A stretch of DNA of 42,219 nucleotides from the NCBI GenBank assembly GCA_001783275.1, contig MFRH01000090.1, positions 1 to 42,219 on the forward strand. Direction: 5' to 3'. Each line of letters begins with the position of its first letter. Position 1 is the first letter of the stretch. Below the pieces are notes generated by a model. That model saw only the letters and a program-made list of their open reading frames with translations. It did no database searches and was not told the origin of the DNA. The stretch comes from Candidatus Margulisbacteria bacterium GWF2_35_9 (GTDB lineage Bacteria; Margulisbacteria; Riflemargulisbacteria; GWF2-35-9). Made by a program: the position numbers and the translations under genes. Below, in pieces: positions 29,524 to 38,492 of this stretch.

Positions 29524-30070
29524 TTGCCCTCACCCAACGCTCAATCTGTAAAAAAGATAGTTCCGAACTTAACCTCTCCCTTCTGAAAACGGGAGAGGAG
29601 GAAGAATTTATAATGTTATAATGGATATATGTGCTATCACTCCGACTGACAAGAAATTTTTCTCAAGATTTCTCAGGCAAGAAGCAACTGAAGCAGAGAA
29701 AAAAGTGTGGGAATTGCTTCGAAACAGAAAATACCGTAAGATCAAATTTAGACGACAGCGTGTGGTTGGGGAATATATTATTGATTTCTATAGTTCAGAG
29801 TATAAGCTGGGAATCGAAATTGATGGAAGTATCCACAAAGAACGAAAAGAGTATGATGCTGATCGCCAACAAGAAATAGAATCCAGAGGAATCCAACTTA
29901 TACGAGTCACAAATAAAGAAATCTTCTCAAATATAAATATTCTTTATCAAAGAATTGACCAAGTATTTCAACAACTTAACAAACAAAGCAGCTACTCCTC
30001 TCCTGTTTCCTGAAATGGGAGAGGTCGTCACACAGCATGGAATCAAATATGGTTAATGGGGTGAGGGCAA
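29524..30070. mobile_element. DUF559-gene element with 12-bp terminal inverted repeats TTGCCCTCACCC / GGGTGAGGGCAA and subterminal CCTCTCC...GGAGAGG hairpins
   Basis: TIRs at 29524-29535 and 30059-30070; hairpins at 29573-29598 and 29997-30024 bracket the ORF. Confidence 0.65.
29621..30013 (+). CDS. DUF559 endonuclease-like (PD-(D/E)xK) protein
   Basis: FSRFLRQEATEAEKKVWELLRNRKYRKIKFRRQRVVGEYIIDFYSSEYKLGIEIDGSIHKERKEYDADRQQEIESRGIQLIRVTNKEI. Confidence 0.95.
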   Translation: MDICAITPTDKKFFSRFLRQEATEAEKKVWELLRNRKYRKIKFRRQRVVGEYIIDFYSSEYKLGIEIDGSIHKERKEYDADRQQEIESRGIQLIRVTNKEIFSNINILYQRIDQVFQQLNKQSSYSSPVS

Positions 30071-30157
30071 AAACTCGTCTTTTTAAATTTACTCCTTTAA
30101 GCTTACTTATCTATTTCTAGAATATAAGAAGAAATATTTTTTTGGTATTTTGAGGCG

Positions 30158-30317
30158 TCATGGAAAGATTACTTGTACTTTTTTATTCCAAAAAGTACCA
30201 AAAACCAATTAAGGAATCCTTCCTTAATAATTCTGAACGCACAAAACTCGCCCTCTCTTATTTCATTCGTGAATGACTTAAGCATTGTGCTTCAACGGAA
30301 TTTTATCATTGGAAAAA
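30158..30317. repeat. 160-bp direct repeat, copy 2
   Basis: See copy 1 at 29298-29457. Confidence 0.95.
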
Positions 30318-30370
30318 AATGATTACTAATTTTTGAGTATAAATACTATTAAAACTTCTCCTTTTTAGGC

Positions 30371-31522
30371 TTATTGTTGGACTATCGGCAGAATTTCTCC
30401 AAGGAAATAAATAGAGCCGGTTATGAGAAGGCTTTCGTTTTTCTTTATTAACTCCTGAATCAAGTTTTCTTTATCTGAGTTCGCAACTAATACAATGTCT
30501 TTATTTATACCCTTGCAAATTTCCTGATACCGACTCATTTTTACTGCTCGGATATGAGTAAATTCGCATATATACATTCTGGTACAAATCTCTGCTAATT
30601 CCTTGATAATATCGGGGAGTTCGTTTCGCTCGGTTGCGGCATATACCAAATTATAAATCTTTATCTTGTTTTTAACGACATACTGAATCAATGTTTGAAT
30701 CCCTTCATAATTATGAGCAGCATCGAGCATTATAAGGGGCTCTTTTCTGACAATCTGAAGCCGTCCTTTAACACGAGTATTCAGAGCAACTTCACCCAGT
30801 TTTTCTTTAGGGAAGAGAAATGATACTACTTTTTCAGCTAACTTCTGATTATTCTCAAGATAGTTCCAGCTCTTTGTTTCCACACACATAACCGGTGCGT
30901 TTTTGGATTTTGCGACAGACTCAATCACTTTGTGTACTTCAAGACTTTGATTAAACATAATGAGTGGGACTTCCGATTTAATAATACCCGCTTTTTCTCT
31001 CGCAATATCCGTTATTTTATCTCCTAAAAAAGTAGCATGATCCATTGATATTGTGGTGATAACCGATACCAACGGAAGGACAACATTGGTTGCGTCCAAT
31101 CGGCCGCCTAATCCGGTTTCGAGGACGAGATAATCCACTTTCTCAGTTGAAAAATATAAAAATGCAATGCACGTCAGTATTTCAAACTCTGTTAGTTCAA
31201 TTTCCGGCAGAGATTCTTTTACAATTATAAAATATTTTTCAAGCTCCTTTATGCTGATAACTTGACCATTTATTGAATATCGTTCCGTGTAAGATATCAA
31301 ATGGGGCGATGTATAAACGCCAACCTTAAACCCTTTTTTTTCTAAAAGCTGGGCAATAAAATCAGTGGTTGTCCCTTTACCATTGGTTCCGGCCACGTGA
31401 ATAACTTTAATGCCTCGGTGGGGATTTCCAAGAATTTCTAAGGCCTTTTCCATATGCTCTAGAGAATAGAAGATACCTCTGTTTGTTGAGATTTCAGATA
31501 GTTCTGTTTCGAGATTCAACAC
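30371..31522 (-). CDS. folC: Folylpolyglutamate/dihydrofolate synthase
   Basis: IKVIHVAGTNGKGTTTDFIAQLLEKKGFKVGVYTSPHLISYTERYSING, YLVLETGLGGRLDATNVV, MLDAAHNYEGIQ. Confidence 0.95.
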   Translation of the reverse strand: MLNLETELSEISTNRGIFYSLEHMEKALEILGNPHRGIKVIHVAGTNGKGTTTDFIAQLLEKKGFKVGVYTSPHLISYTERYSINGQVISIKELEKYFIIVKESLPEIELTEFEILTCIAFLYFSTEKVDYLVLETGLGGRLDATNVVLPLVSVITTISMDHATFLGDKITDIAREKAGIIKSEVPLIMFNQSLEVHKVIESVAKSKNAPVMCVETKSWNYLENNQKLAEKVVSFLFPKEKLGEVALNTRVKGRLQIVRKEPLIMLDAAHNYEGIQTLIQYVVKNKIKIYNLVYAATERNELPDIIKELAEICTRMYICEFTHIRAVKMSRYQEICKGINKDIVLVANSDKENLIQELIKKNESLLITGSIYFLGEILPIVQQ

Positions 31523-31530
31523 AAGAGTGC

Positions 31531-34125
31531 TTATAAATTCTGCAGCTTTTCAGACACGGCTTTTAGTTGAAATTTTTTCTCTTCGAGGAGAGCAGTCTCT
31601 TTTTCTACTACTGCTGCCGGAGCATTTTTGACAAAACCTTCGTTGCCTAGTTTTTTAGAAAGAATGTCCACATCTTTCACTAACTTATTTTTTTCCTGAT
31701 CGAGTCTTGTTTTCTCTGCATCTAGATCGATTAAACCTGCGAGTGGCAAGAATACTTCCACGTCACCTACAACTGCAAAGGCATACTTAACGGTAGGTGT
31801 TATTTCTGAAAATTCAACATCATTGGCTCTGGCAAGAAACTTGAAATATGGCACATATTCTTGTAATCCTGCATTTTTGCCCTTAATGACAATCAGTCCT
31901 TTTTTTGAAACTGGCACATTTATTTCGGCTCGTGTATTTCGAACTGCTTTTACAATATTTTGAAATAATTTTACGGGTGTATTATCAAACTTAACATCCG
32001 CAACAACCGGCCACTTACTTAGCATAATTGATGGGTATGACTGTTCGTCTTTCGGACATAATGGGTGGGTTTTAACTAGCTGCCATATTTCCTCCGTAAT
32101 AAACGGGATTATGGGGTGTAGTATTTTCAGTATTGCGTTCAATACATAAATCATCGTTGCTTGAGACTCTGCTTTATGAAGTTTCGACATTTCGATATAC
32201 CAATCACAGAACTCACCCCAAACAAACTCATAAATTTTATCGATCATATAGTTATAATCATAATTTTTATAGTAATTCTCAGTCTCTTCAACCACTCTGC
32301 ATAGTTCTCCAAGTATCCATTTATCTGCGATTGTTTGTCCTAATCGGGTATCTGTTTCAGTCTCCTGCATTAGAATATATCTGGACACATTCCACAGTTT
32401 ATTTAAAAAGTTTCGACTGGATACCAGTTTTTCGTCCATTAGTTTAATGTCTTGTCCGCCAGAGGTTACAAGCGATGCAACCGTATAGCGAAGAACATCT
32501 GCACCTTTGTCTTCTATAATCATTAATGGATCTACCACATTACCTAAAGACTTGCTCATTTTTCGTCCCTTGGAATCTCTGACTAATCCATGGATATATA
32601 CATGTGAAAATGGAATCTGTTTCATGTTATATAGTCCCATCGTGATCATTCTTGAGACCCAAAACGTTATAATATCATAACCGGTGATTAGTATTTCTGT
32701 CGGATAAAATGTCTGTAAATCTTGTGTGTTTTCCGGCCAGCCTAAGGTTGAAAACGGCCACAAAGCAGAAGAGAACCATGTGTCTAGAACATCTTCATCC
32801 TGATGAATTTTTGTGCTGCCGCATTTCGAACATTTTGTCACGTCTTCCTTCGACACGATCTCTGCGTTGCAATCGTCACAATACCAAACCGGAATTCGAT
32901 GTCCCCACCAGATTTGTCTGGAAATACACCAAGGTCTAATATTCTTCATCCAATCAAAATATAGCTTTTCCCAACGACTTGGGATAAATTTTATCTCGCC
33001 CGTTTCAACAACCTTGATTGGAGCGTCTGCTAATTTCTCCATATTGATAAACCACTGTTTGGATAAATATGGTTCAATTACTGTGTTACAACGGTAACAA
33101 TGACCCACTGCATGTTCATGCGGCGTCGTCTTGGTCAAAAAATGTTGACTTTCTAAATCCTCGATTACTTGCTTACGGCATACGTAGCGATCCATACCTT
33201 GATACTTTTTGGGGACAAGATCATTCATTTTTGCTTCACCATCCATGATAATGACAGACTCTAAATTATGTCGTTGGCCTATTGCATAGTCATTGGGATC
33301 ATGCGCTGGAGTTACCTTCACCGCTCCGGTTCCAAAACTCATATCAACGTGGTCATCAGCAATAATGGGGATTTCTTTATTCATCAATGGAAGCAACACT
33401 TTTTTGCCGATCCACTTTGTATATCGTTTGTCTTTTTGATTCACAGCAACAGCAGTATCTCCAAACATGGTCTCTGGTCTTGTGGTGGCAACTTCTATAA
33501 ACTCTTTACCAGTTCCGCCAACTAATGGATATTTTATTGTCCACAAATGACCTTCTTTTGTTTCATGTTCTACCTCAATGTCAGAAATAGCGGTATGACA
33601 TCTTGGACACCAATTAACAATATAGACGTCTCGATAGATTAACCCATCGTTATATAATCGATAGAAGTTTTCTTTTACGGCACTACTGCATCCTTCATCC
33701 ATTGTGAAACGCTCTCGACTCCAGTCGACTGACGCACCCAATTTTCGAAGCTGTCCAGTAATTGTGTTGCCATACTTTTCTTTCCATTCCCATACTTTCT
33801 CTAGAAAACTTTCACGGCCCAGTTCTTCTCTGCTAATGCCTTCTTTAGCCAATTGTTTTTCAACAACATTTTGAGTCGCAATACCTGCATGATCCGTCCC
33901 TGGAACCCATAGCACTTTTCGTCCCTGCATACGGTAAAATCTGGCCACGATATCCTGCAAGGTATTATTGAGAGCATGGCCCATGTGAAGTGCGCCTGTT
34001 ACATTCGGAGGAGGAATAACCATCGATAACGGATCGCCGTTACCATAAGGTTTGAAATAACCTTTGCTCTCCCACTCTTTATACCATTTATCTTCTACTT
34101 CTAGGTGATTATATGCTTTTTCCAA
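31531..34125 (-). CDS. valS: Valyl-tRNA synthetase
   Basis: PPPNVTGALHMGHALNNTLQDIVARFYRMQGRKVLWVPGTDHAGIATQ, GRKMSKSLGNVVDP, C-terminal coiled-coil. Confidence 0.98.
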   Translation of the reverse strand: MEKAYNHLEVEDKWYKEWESKGYFKPYGNGDPLSMVIPPPNVTGALHMGHALNNTLQDIVARFYRMQGRKVLWVPGTDHAGIATQNVVEKQLAKEGISREELGRESFLEKVWEWKEKYGNTITGQLRKLGASVDWSRERFTMDEGCSSAVKENFYRLYNDGLIYRDVYIVNWCPRCHTAISDIEVEHETKEGHLWTIKYPLVGGTGKEFIEVATTRPETMFGDTAVAVNQKDKRYTKWIGKKVLLPLMNKEIPIIADDHVDMSFGTGAVKVTPAHDPNDYAIGQRHNLESVIIMDGEAKMNDLVPKKYQGMDRYVCRKQVIEDLESQHFLTKTTPHEHAVGHCYRCNTVIEPYLSKQWFINMEKLADAPIKVVETGEIKFIPSRWEKLYFDWMKNIRPWCISRQIWWGHRIPVWYCDDCNAEIVSKEDVTKCSKCGSTKIHQDEDVLDTWFSSALWPFSTLGWPENTQDLQTFYPTEILITGYDIITFWVSRMITMGLYNMKQIPFSHVYIHGLVRDSKGRKMSKSLGNVVDPLMIIEDKGADVLRYTVASLVTSGGQDIKLMDEKLVSSRNFLNKLWNVSRYILMQETETDTRLGQTIADKWILGELCRVVEETENYYKNYDYNYMIDKIYEFVWGEFCDWYIEMSKLHKAESQATMIYVLNAILKILHPIIPFITEEIWQLVKTHPLCPKDEQSYPSIMLSKWPVVADVKFDNTPVKLFQNIVKAVRNTRAEINVPVSKKGLIVIKGKNAGLQEYVPYFKFLARANDVEFSEITPTVKYAFAVVGDVEVFLPLAGLIDLDAEKTRLDQEKNKLVKDVDILSKKLGNEGFVKNAPAAVVEKETALLEEKKFQLKAVSEKLQNL

Positions 34126-34144
34126 CCGGATTCCCCATTCTACA

Positions 34145-34771
34145 TTATTCGCTAATATAGAAGCTTTTCATTATGGATTTTATTCCATCTTTATACTTAA
34201 ACCACTTCTCTTTATTTGCAACAGCCGTAACAATAAAAACTTCCGTTTCATTTTTTATATATAAATTTTCAGCAACATAGATCTCAGTAATTCTTAAATT
34301 CTTATCCATCGTACTCTGACTGTACAAAGCCTGGATACTTTCATCTGTCGCAATCAGGAAATTATCTTTTTCATCTAAGACTTTTTTTCCTAGTAAATGC
34401 CAACGATCCCATTTTGAACCGGATCTTCTTAAATACATGCCATTAGCAGTAACCGGTTCCCTAGAGATATAGGCTATCAATCCTACATAAACTTCATCAC
34501 TCTCTCCTTGGGGCCTAAATAACACCTTATAACTAGCGGATGTCGTATCCATATTCCATGAAACAGGAGCCTCTATAACACAACGAAGTTTTGGATGCAT
34601 GTACCGTTGTTTTACAGGATTTTGACTTTCGGGAAAATGAATTATCTCTTCTGCTGAATTGATTTCGTCATTCATAAGGTCTATATCATTCGGATTATTG
34701 ATACTCACTTCTGCCAGAATAAAAGTACTGATAACCAAGCCCAAACATAATATGAATTTTATGGTTTTCAT
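34145..34771 (-). CDS. Exported protein of unknown function (PsbP-like region possible)
   Basis: Signal peptide MKTIKFILCLGLVISTFILAEV; no firm family. Confidence 0.6.
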   Translation of the reverse strand: MKTIKFILCLGLVISTFILAEVSINNPNDIDLMNDEINSAEEIIHFPESQNPVKQRYMHPKLRCVIEAPVSWNMDTTSASYKVLFRPQGESDEVYVGLIAYISREPVTANGMYLRRSGSKWDRWHLLGKKVLDEKDNFLIATDESIQALYSQSTMDKNLRITEIYVAENLYIKNETEVFIVTAVANKEKWFKYKDGIKSIMKSFYISE

Positions 34772-34858
34772 TGTGATACGTATTTTACCCCTATCCTACT
34801 CGTCCGTAAAGCATATCTACTCTATCTTTTTCTGCTAACCAAATAATAATCCATATAT

Positions 34859-35995
34859 TTAGATGTGCCTCTTTATTGCCTGAGCAAGAGATTCTAAATG
34901 CGTCTGTTGATGACCGGCTGATAAGGATATTCTTAACATTGCCTTCTTTTTTGGGACGGTTGGATACCTAATTGCTGGAACAAAAAACCCGTCTTCCCAC
35001 AGTTTTTGACTCATTAGCTGAACTTTTTCATTATCCCCGATAACGATGGGAATAATAGGAGATAACTCAATATTATAATGACTATTCATCGTATTAGAGA
35101 AATAGACTATATTTTTCCATAATTTAGTCTGATTTTGTTTAGTACTAAACAATTCCAATGCTTTTAATCCAGAGAAAACATGAACAAGTGGCAAGGCTGT
35201 ATTATATATATATGGCTTTGCTTTATTAACTAAATATTCAATTATTTGACAATCAGCCGCGACAAAACCACCGTAAGATTGCAATGCTTTTGATAGCGTA
35301 CCCGTTACTATTAATTTTTTATAATCTACGACTTCTTTCCGATTAACTAAACCAGAACCATTTTCTCCATATACTCCGGTTGCATGAGCATCATCAACAA
35401 TCATATAGGCATTAAAGCGTTCTGCTATCTCTCTAATTTTTCTTAAATTTGCTTTGTCTCCATCCATGGAAAACAGGGAATCGGTAACAATATATACGTC
35501 TTCATATTCACTTCGATGTGCCTGAAGCATTTTTATTAAGTATTCATAATTCAGATGTGGAAACACTCGGTAATTTATATGACGGTACTTAGTCGCTTCC
35601 ATTATAGAAGCGTGGCTTAATTTATCAATAATAATAAGATCTTTTTCTGTACATAAGGTTGTTATTGTCGCCAAATTTGCTGTAAACCCGCTTGAAAACA
35701 ATAGAGCTGATTCCCGACCTTTCATTCTCGCCAGTTTTTCTTCCAATTCCTTGTGCCACTTAGTATAACCCGATATTAAGGGTGATGCTTGCTGAACAAT
35801 CCCATTTGTTAAAAGATTGCCAAGAACCTCTTCATTTATACTTTCACCCAACGCCAGATAATTATTTGAGGCAAAATTAATTAACTCTCTGTCATTTATG
35901 TTAATCATTGGAAAGTATTTTGTATCCTCAACTATTTTACGACTGCGATACAAGTGCTGTATTTTGAGCTCCGTCAACTCTTTACCTAGATTCAT
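34859..35995 (-). CDS. alpha-Oxoamine synthase family aminotransferase (8-amino-7-oxononanoate synthase / glycine C-acetyltransferase-like)
   Basis: NFASNNYLALGESINEEVLG, ESALLFSSGFTANLATI, FSMDGDKANLRKI, IVDDAHATGVYGENGSG, GTLSKALQSYGGFVA (PLP Lys). Confidence 0.9.
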   Translation of the reverse strand: MNLGKELTELKIQHLYRSRKIVEDTKYFPMININDRELINFASNNYLALGESINEEVLGNLLTNGIVQQASPLISGYTKWHKELEEKLARMKGRESALLFSSGFTANLATITTLCTEKDLIIIDKLSHASIMEATKYRHINYRVFPHLNYEYLIKMLQAHRSEYEDVYIVTDSLFSMDGDKANLRKIREIAERFNAYMIVDDAHATGVYGENGSGLVNRKEVVDYKKLIVTGTLSKALQSYGGFVAADCQIIEYLVNKAKPYIYNTALPLVHVFSGLKALELFSTKQNQTKLWKNIVYFSNTMNSHYNIELSPIIPIVIGDNEKVQLMSQKLWEDGFFVPAIRYPTVPKKKAMLRISLSAGHQQTHLESLAQAIKRHI

Positions 35996-36054
35996 CTGTG
36001 CTATATTTCTCCTTTATTTTGCAACATCGTTACTTTGTATTATACTATAGCCAT

Positions 36055-36570
36055 ATGAAAAAAATATTAGTAATTCTTTTTACAAGCATCCTGTCTTTTA
36101 GCCAGCCCAATTATCTGTCTCCTGTGTTCTCCAATGTGTTCTCTTTTCCTAACAGCCAATGGGAATTTTCAATGGATAAATTAAAGTATGGAGTTGAAAT
36201 AGCCGGTTTTCTAAAAGGTACGACATGGATAGAATCACCCGTTATTATTTATAGCGAGCTTATTAATACTAATTACTATTTCGATCTTTTTAATACGATT
36301 ACTATTTCAAAGAAGACATCTCAGTTTAAAGACCTTTCTTATATGACACGAGATATTGAACTTCCAACGGATGTCCCCTACACTCTTAATTTTTGGGTGC
36401 TACCAAAAATCGTTTACGAGTACGTAGCCTATTTTAGTATTGATAAAAACCATATTGTTTCCATTGTCATCAGCAGTAAAGAAAAAAAATATATTGAAAA
36501 ATTTTATAACGACTACAAAATGATTCTGATAAACTTCTCGAAAACGATAAGTAGTTTACAAGAAGGTTGA
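36055..36570 (+). CDS. Exported protein of unknown function
   Basis: Signal peptide MKKILVILFTSILSFSQP from internal ATG 36055; remainder without a firm family. Confidence 0.6.
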   Translation: MKKILVILFTSILSFSQPNYLSPVFSNVFSFPNSQWEFSMDKLKYGVEIAGFLKGTTWIESPVIIYSELINTNYYFDLFNTITISKKTSQFKDLSYMTRDIELPTDVPYTLNFWVLPKIVYEYVAYFSIDKNHIVSIVISSKEKKYIEKFYNDYKMILINFSKTISSLQEG

Positions 36571-36920
36571 TCCAATAAGCCGGGTTCTGTTATAAAGCAG
36601 TCATTTCTCTAGGCAGTCTGTTGCCAGCCTGCTCAAGCACTCTACCCGCCATTTATGACGGAGCGGACCACACCGTACTTCCTTGCGAAAGTTCACAGCC
36701 TATTTGAGTTTGCACCGCATAGAGTTTAGCCGTTTCAACCGGACTTAACCGGCTCGTCTCTGTTCCACTAGTCCTCACCTCACGATGGGCGGGCGTTACC
36801 CGCTATGCTGTCCTATGGTGCCCGGACTTTCCTCTCCCTCAACATGCTCGGGACAAGTTAAAAACTAATATCTTTAGCTTGTGCAGAGCAAGTCAAAGCA
36901 GCGACTGCTGGATCAACCTC
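36564..36920 (-). ncRNA. rnpB: RNase P RNA (bacterial type A)
   Basis: P1 arms GGTTGATCC / GGATCAACC at the two ends; 3' ACAGAACCCGGCTTATTGGATCAACC; conserved core rc of cctcacctcacgatgggcgggcgttacccgc. Confidence 0.93.
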
Positions 36921-36927
36921 GATTGGT

Positions 36928-36955
36928 ATTATACTGCAATTAAAGCGAATTACAA
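36928..36955 (-). promoter_or_regulatory. Candidate rnpB promoter: TTGTAA-16 nt-TATAAT
   Basis: -10 TATAAT = rc of 36928-36933, -35 TTGTAA = rc of 36950-36955, overlapping the aroC stop codon. Confidence 0.6.
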
Positions 36956-38077
36956 TAAGCCGATTAGTTCTTCCATGCTATCGCCTCCAAATTTTTCTAA
37001 TAAGGCATTCGCCAGTTCAATGGCAACAACATGCTCACACACAACACTGCAAGCCGGTACTGCACAGACATCAGCACGTTCATAAAAAGTATTCGTTATT
37101 TCATCTGTTGCTAAATTAACCGATGCTAGTGGCTTTTTCATTGTTGGGATTGGCTTCATTGCAGCGGTTACAATAATAGGCTCACCATTGCTCATGCCAC
37201 CTTCAATACCACCGGCATTGTTGCTGTCTCTCACGATATAATTATCTTCCAATAAAAATGGGTCATGAACTTTGTCTCCAGTTTTATTTGCCACCTCAAA
37301 TCCCATTCCAATGGCAACACCCTTAATCGCTTGAATAGACATTACTGCTTTTGCAATATTTGCATCCAATTTACGATCCCACTGCACGTAACTTCCTAAC
37401 CCAATGGGCATTACACTTGTTACAACTCTCACCTCACCACCAAGAGCCAAGCCATCTGCCTTAGCTTTATCGATTGCATTTATCATCTTTTTTTCAATAG
37501 TTGAATCAACTGTCATCACCTGGCTCTTCTTTTTACGCTTATTAATCTCCAGAATATCCTGAAGGTCTTCTACTATCTTAACTCCTCCAATATTTGTTAC
37601 GTAACTGGTAATACCTACTCCGATTTCTTCCAAAATCTTTTTAGCAAATGATCCCACCACAACACGCATAGCCGTCTCTCTCGCACTTGAACGTTCTAGC
37701 ACATTTCGAATATCTTCAAAGCCATATTTCATGACCCCTGCGTAATCAGCATGACCGGGACGAGGAATCGTCATATTCTCATAATCATCTGGGACTTCAG
37801 CCATCGGTTCCATAATCTTTGTCCAGTTTTCAAAATCTTTATTGCGAATAAGAATAGTAATGGGACTTGCGATTGTCTTTCCAAAGCGAATACCAGATAG
37901 AATCTCTATTTCATCCGTTTCTATTTGTTGTCTTCCGCCACGGCCATATCCTTGCTTACGTCTCTTTAACTCTGTTTCAATATATTCTGTTGAAATCTCT
38001 AGTCCGGCTGGAACCCCTTCAATAATTACGGTTAATGCTTTTCCATGAGACTCACCTGCTGTGAGGTATCTGATCAT
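36950..38077 (-). CDS. aroC: Chorismate synthase
   Basis: MIRYLTAGESHGKALTVIIEGVPAGLEI, RKQGYGRGGRQQIETDEIEILSGI, RSSARETAMRVVVGSFAKKIL, GGIEGGMSNGEPI. Confidence 0.97.
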   Translation of the reverse strand: MIRYLTAGESHGKALTVIIEGVPAGLEISTEYIETELKRRKQGYGRGGRQQIETDEIEILSGIRFGKTIASPITILIRNKDFENWTKIMEPMAEVPDDYENMTIPRPGHADYAGVMKYGFEDIRNVLERSSARETAMRVVVGSFAKKILEEIGVGITSYVTNIGGVKIVEDLQDILEINKRKKKSQVMTVDSTIEKKMINAIDKAKADGLALGGEVRVVTSVMPIGLGSYVQWDRKLDANIAKAVMSIQAIKGVAIGMGFEVANKTGDKVHDPFLLEDNYIVRDSNNAGGIEGGMSNGEPIIVTAAMKPIPTMKKPLASVNLATDEITNTFYERADVCAVPACSVVCEHVVAIELANALLEKFGGDSMEELIGLL

Positions 38078-38333
38078 ATTCTTCTCCTATTGCTTGATTA
38101 ATATAGAGTATTATAGGCTCTTTTTACCAAATAATTCAATCCTGATGCGTTTTGTTAATACCCCTCTGCTATTCTTTTCGTGTAGCGCCAATTTTTTCAT
38201 AAGAGGTTGTTGTGTTGAAATTTGGTTTCAGTATAATAAAGATGCTGATCCAATTTTGTTATAATATTTACTATCCTTATTGAGAGGGAATCAGCTATCT
38301 GATATTATATTTTTAGGTTTGAATTTTGTTTTG

Positions 38334-38407
38334 GCCCCATCGTCTAGTGGTTAGGACGCTAGCCTCTCACGTTGGCAACACGGGTTCGACTCCCGTTGGG
38401 GCTACCA
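38334..38407 (+). tRNA. tRNA-Glu(CTC), CCA encoded
   Basis: GCCCCATCGTCTAGTGGTTAGGACGCTAGCCTCTCACGTTGGCAACACGGGTTCGACTCCCGTTGGGGCTACCA; anticodon loop CTCTCAC. Confidence 0.94.
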
Positions 38408-38492
38408 GCTCGACAAGCTCGATGTAAACGACAATCTTATTTCGACAGCTTCAATACGTTTAGATTTAAAGAATCGATGTAAACAAATCTAG

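Noticed and set aside
29153-29621. Plus ORFs 29153-29416 and 29313-29621
   Set aside because: They are translations through the 160-bp repeat (e.g. VPKSTKNQ) with no family support
32133-33525. Plus-strand ORFs antisense to valS
   Set aside because: Antisense shadows of a conserved gene with no recognisable domains
34126-34145. T-box riboswitch upstream of valS
   Set aside because: Only about 20 nt separate valS from the upstream gene; no T-box motif
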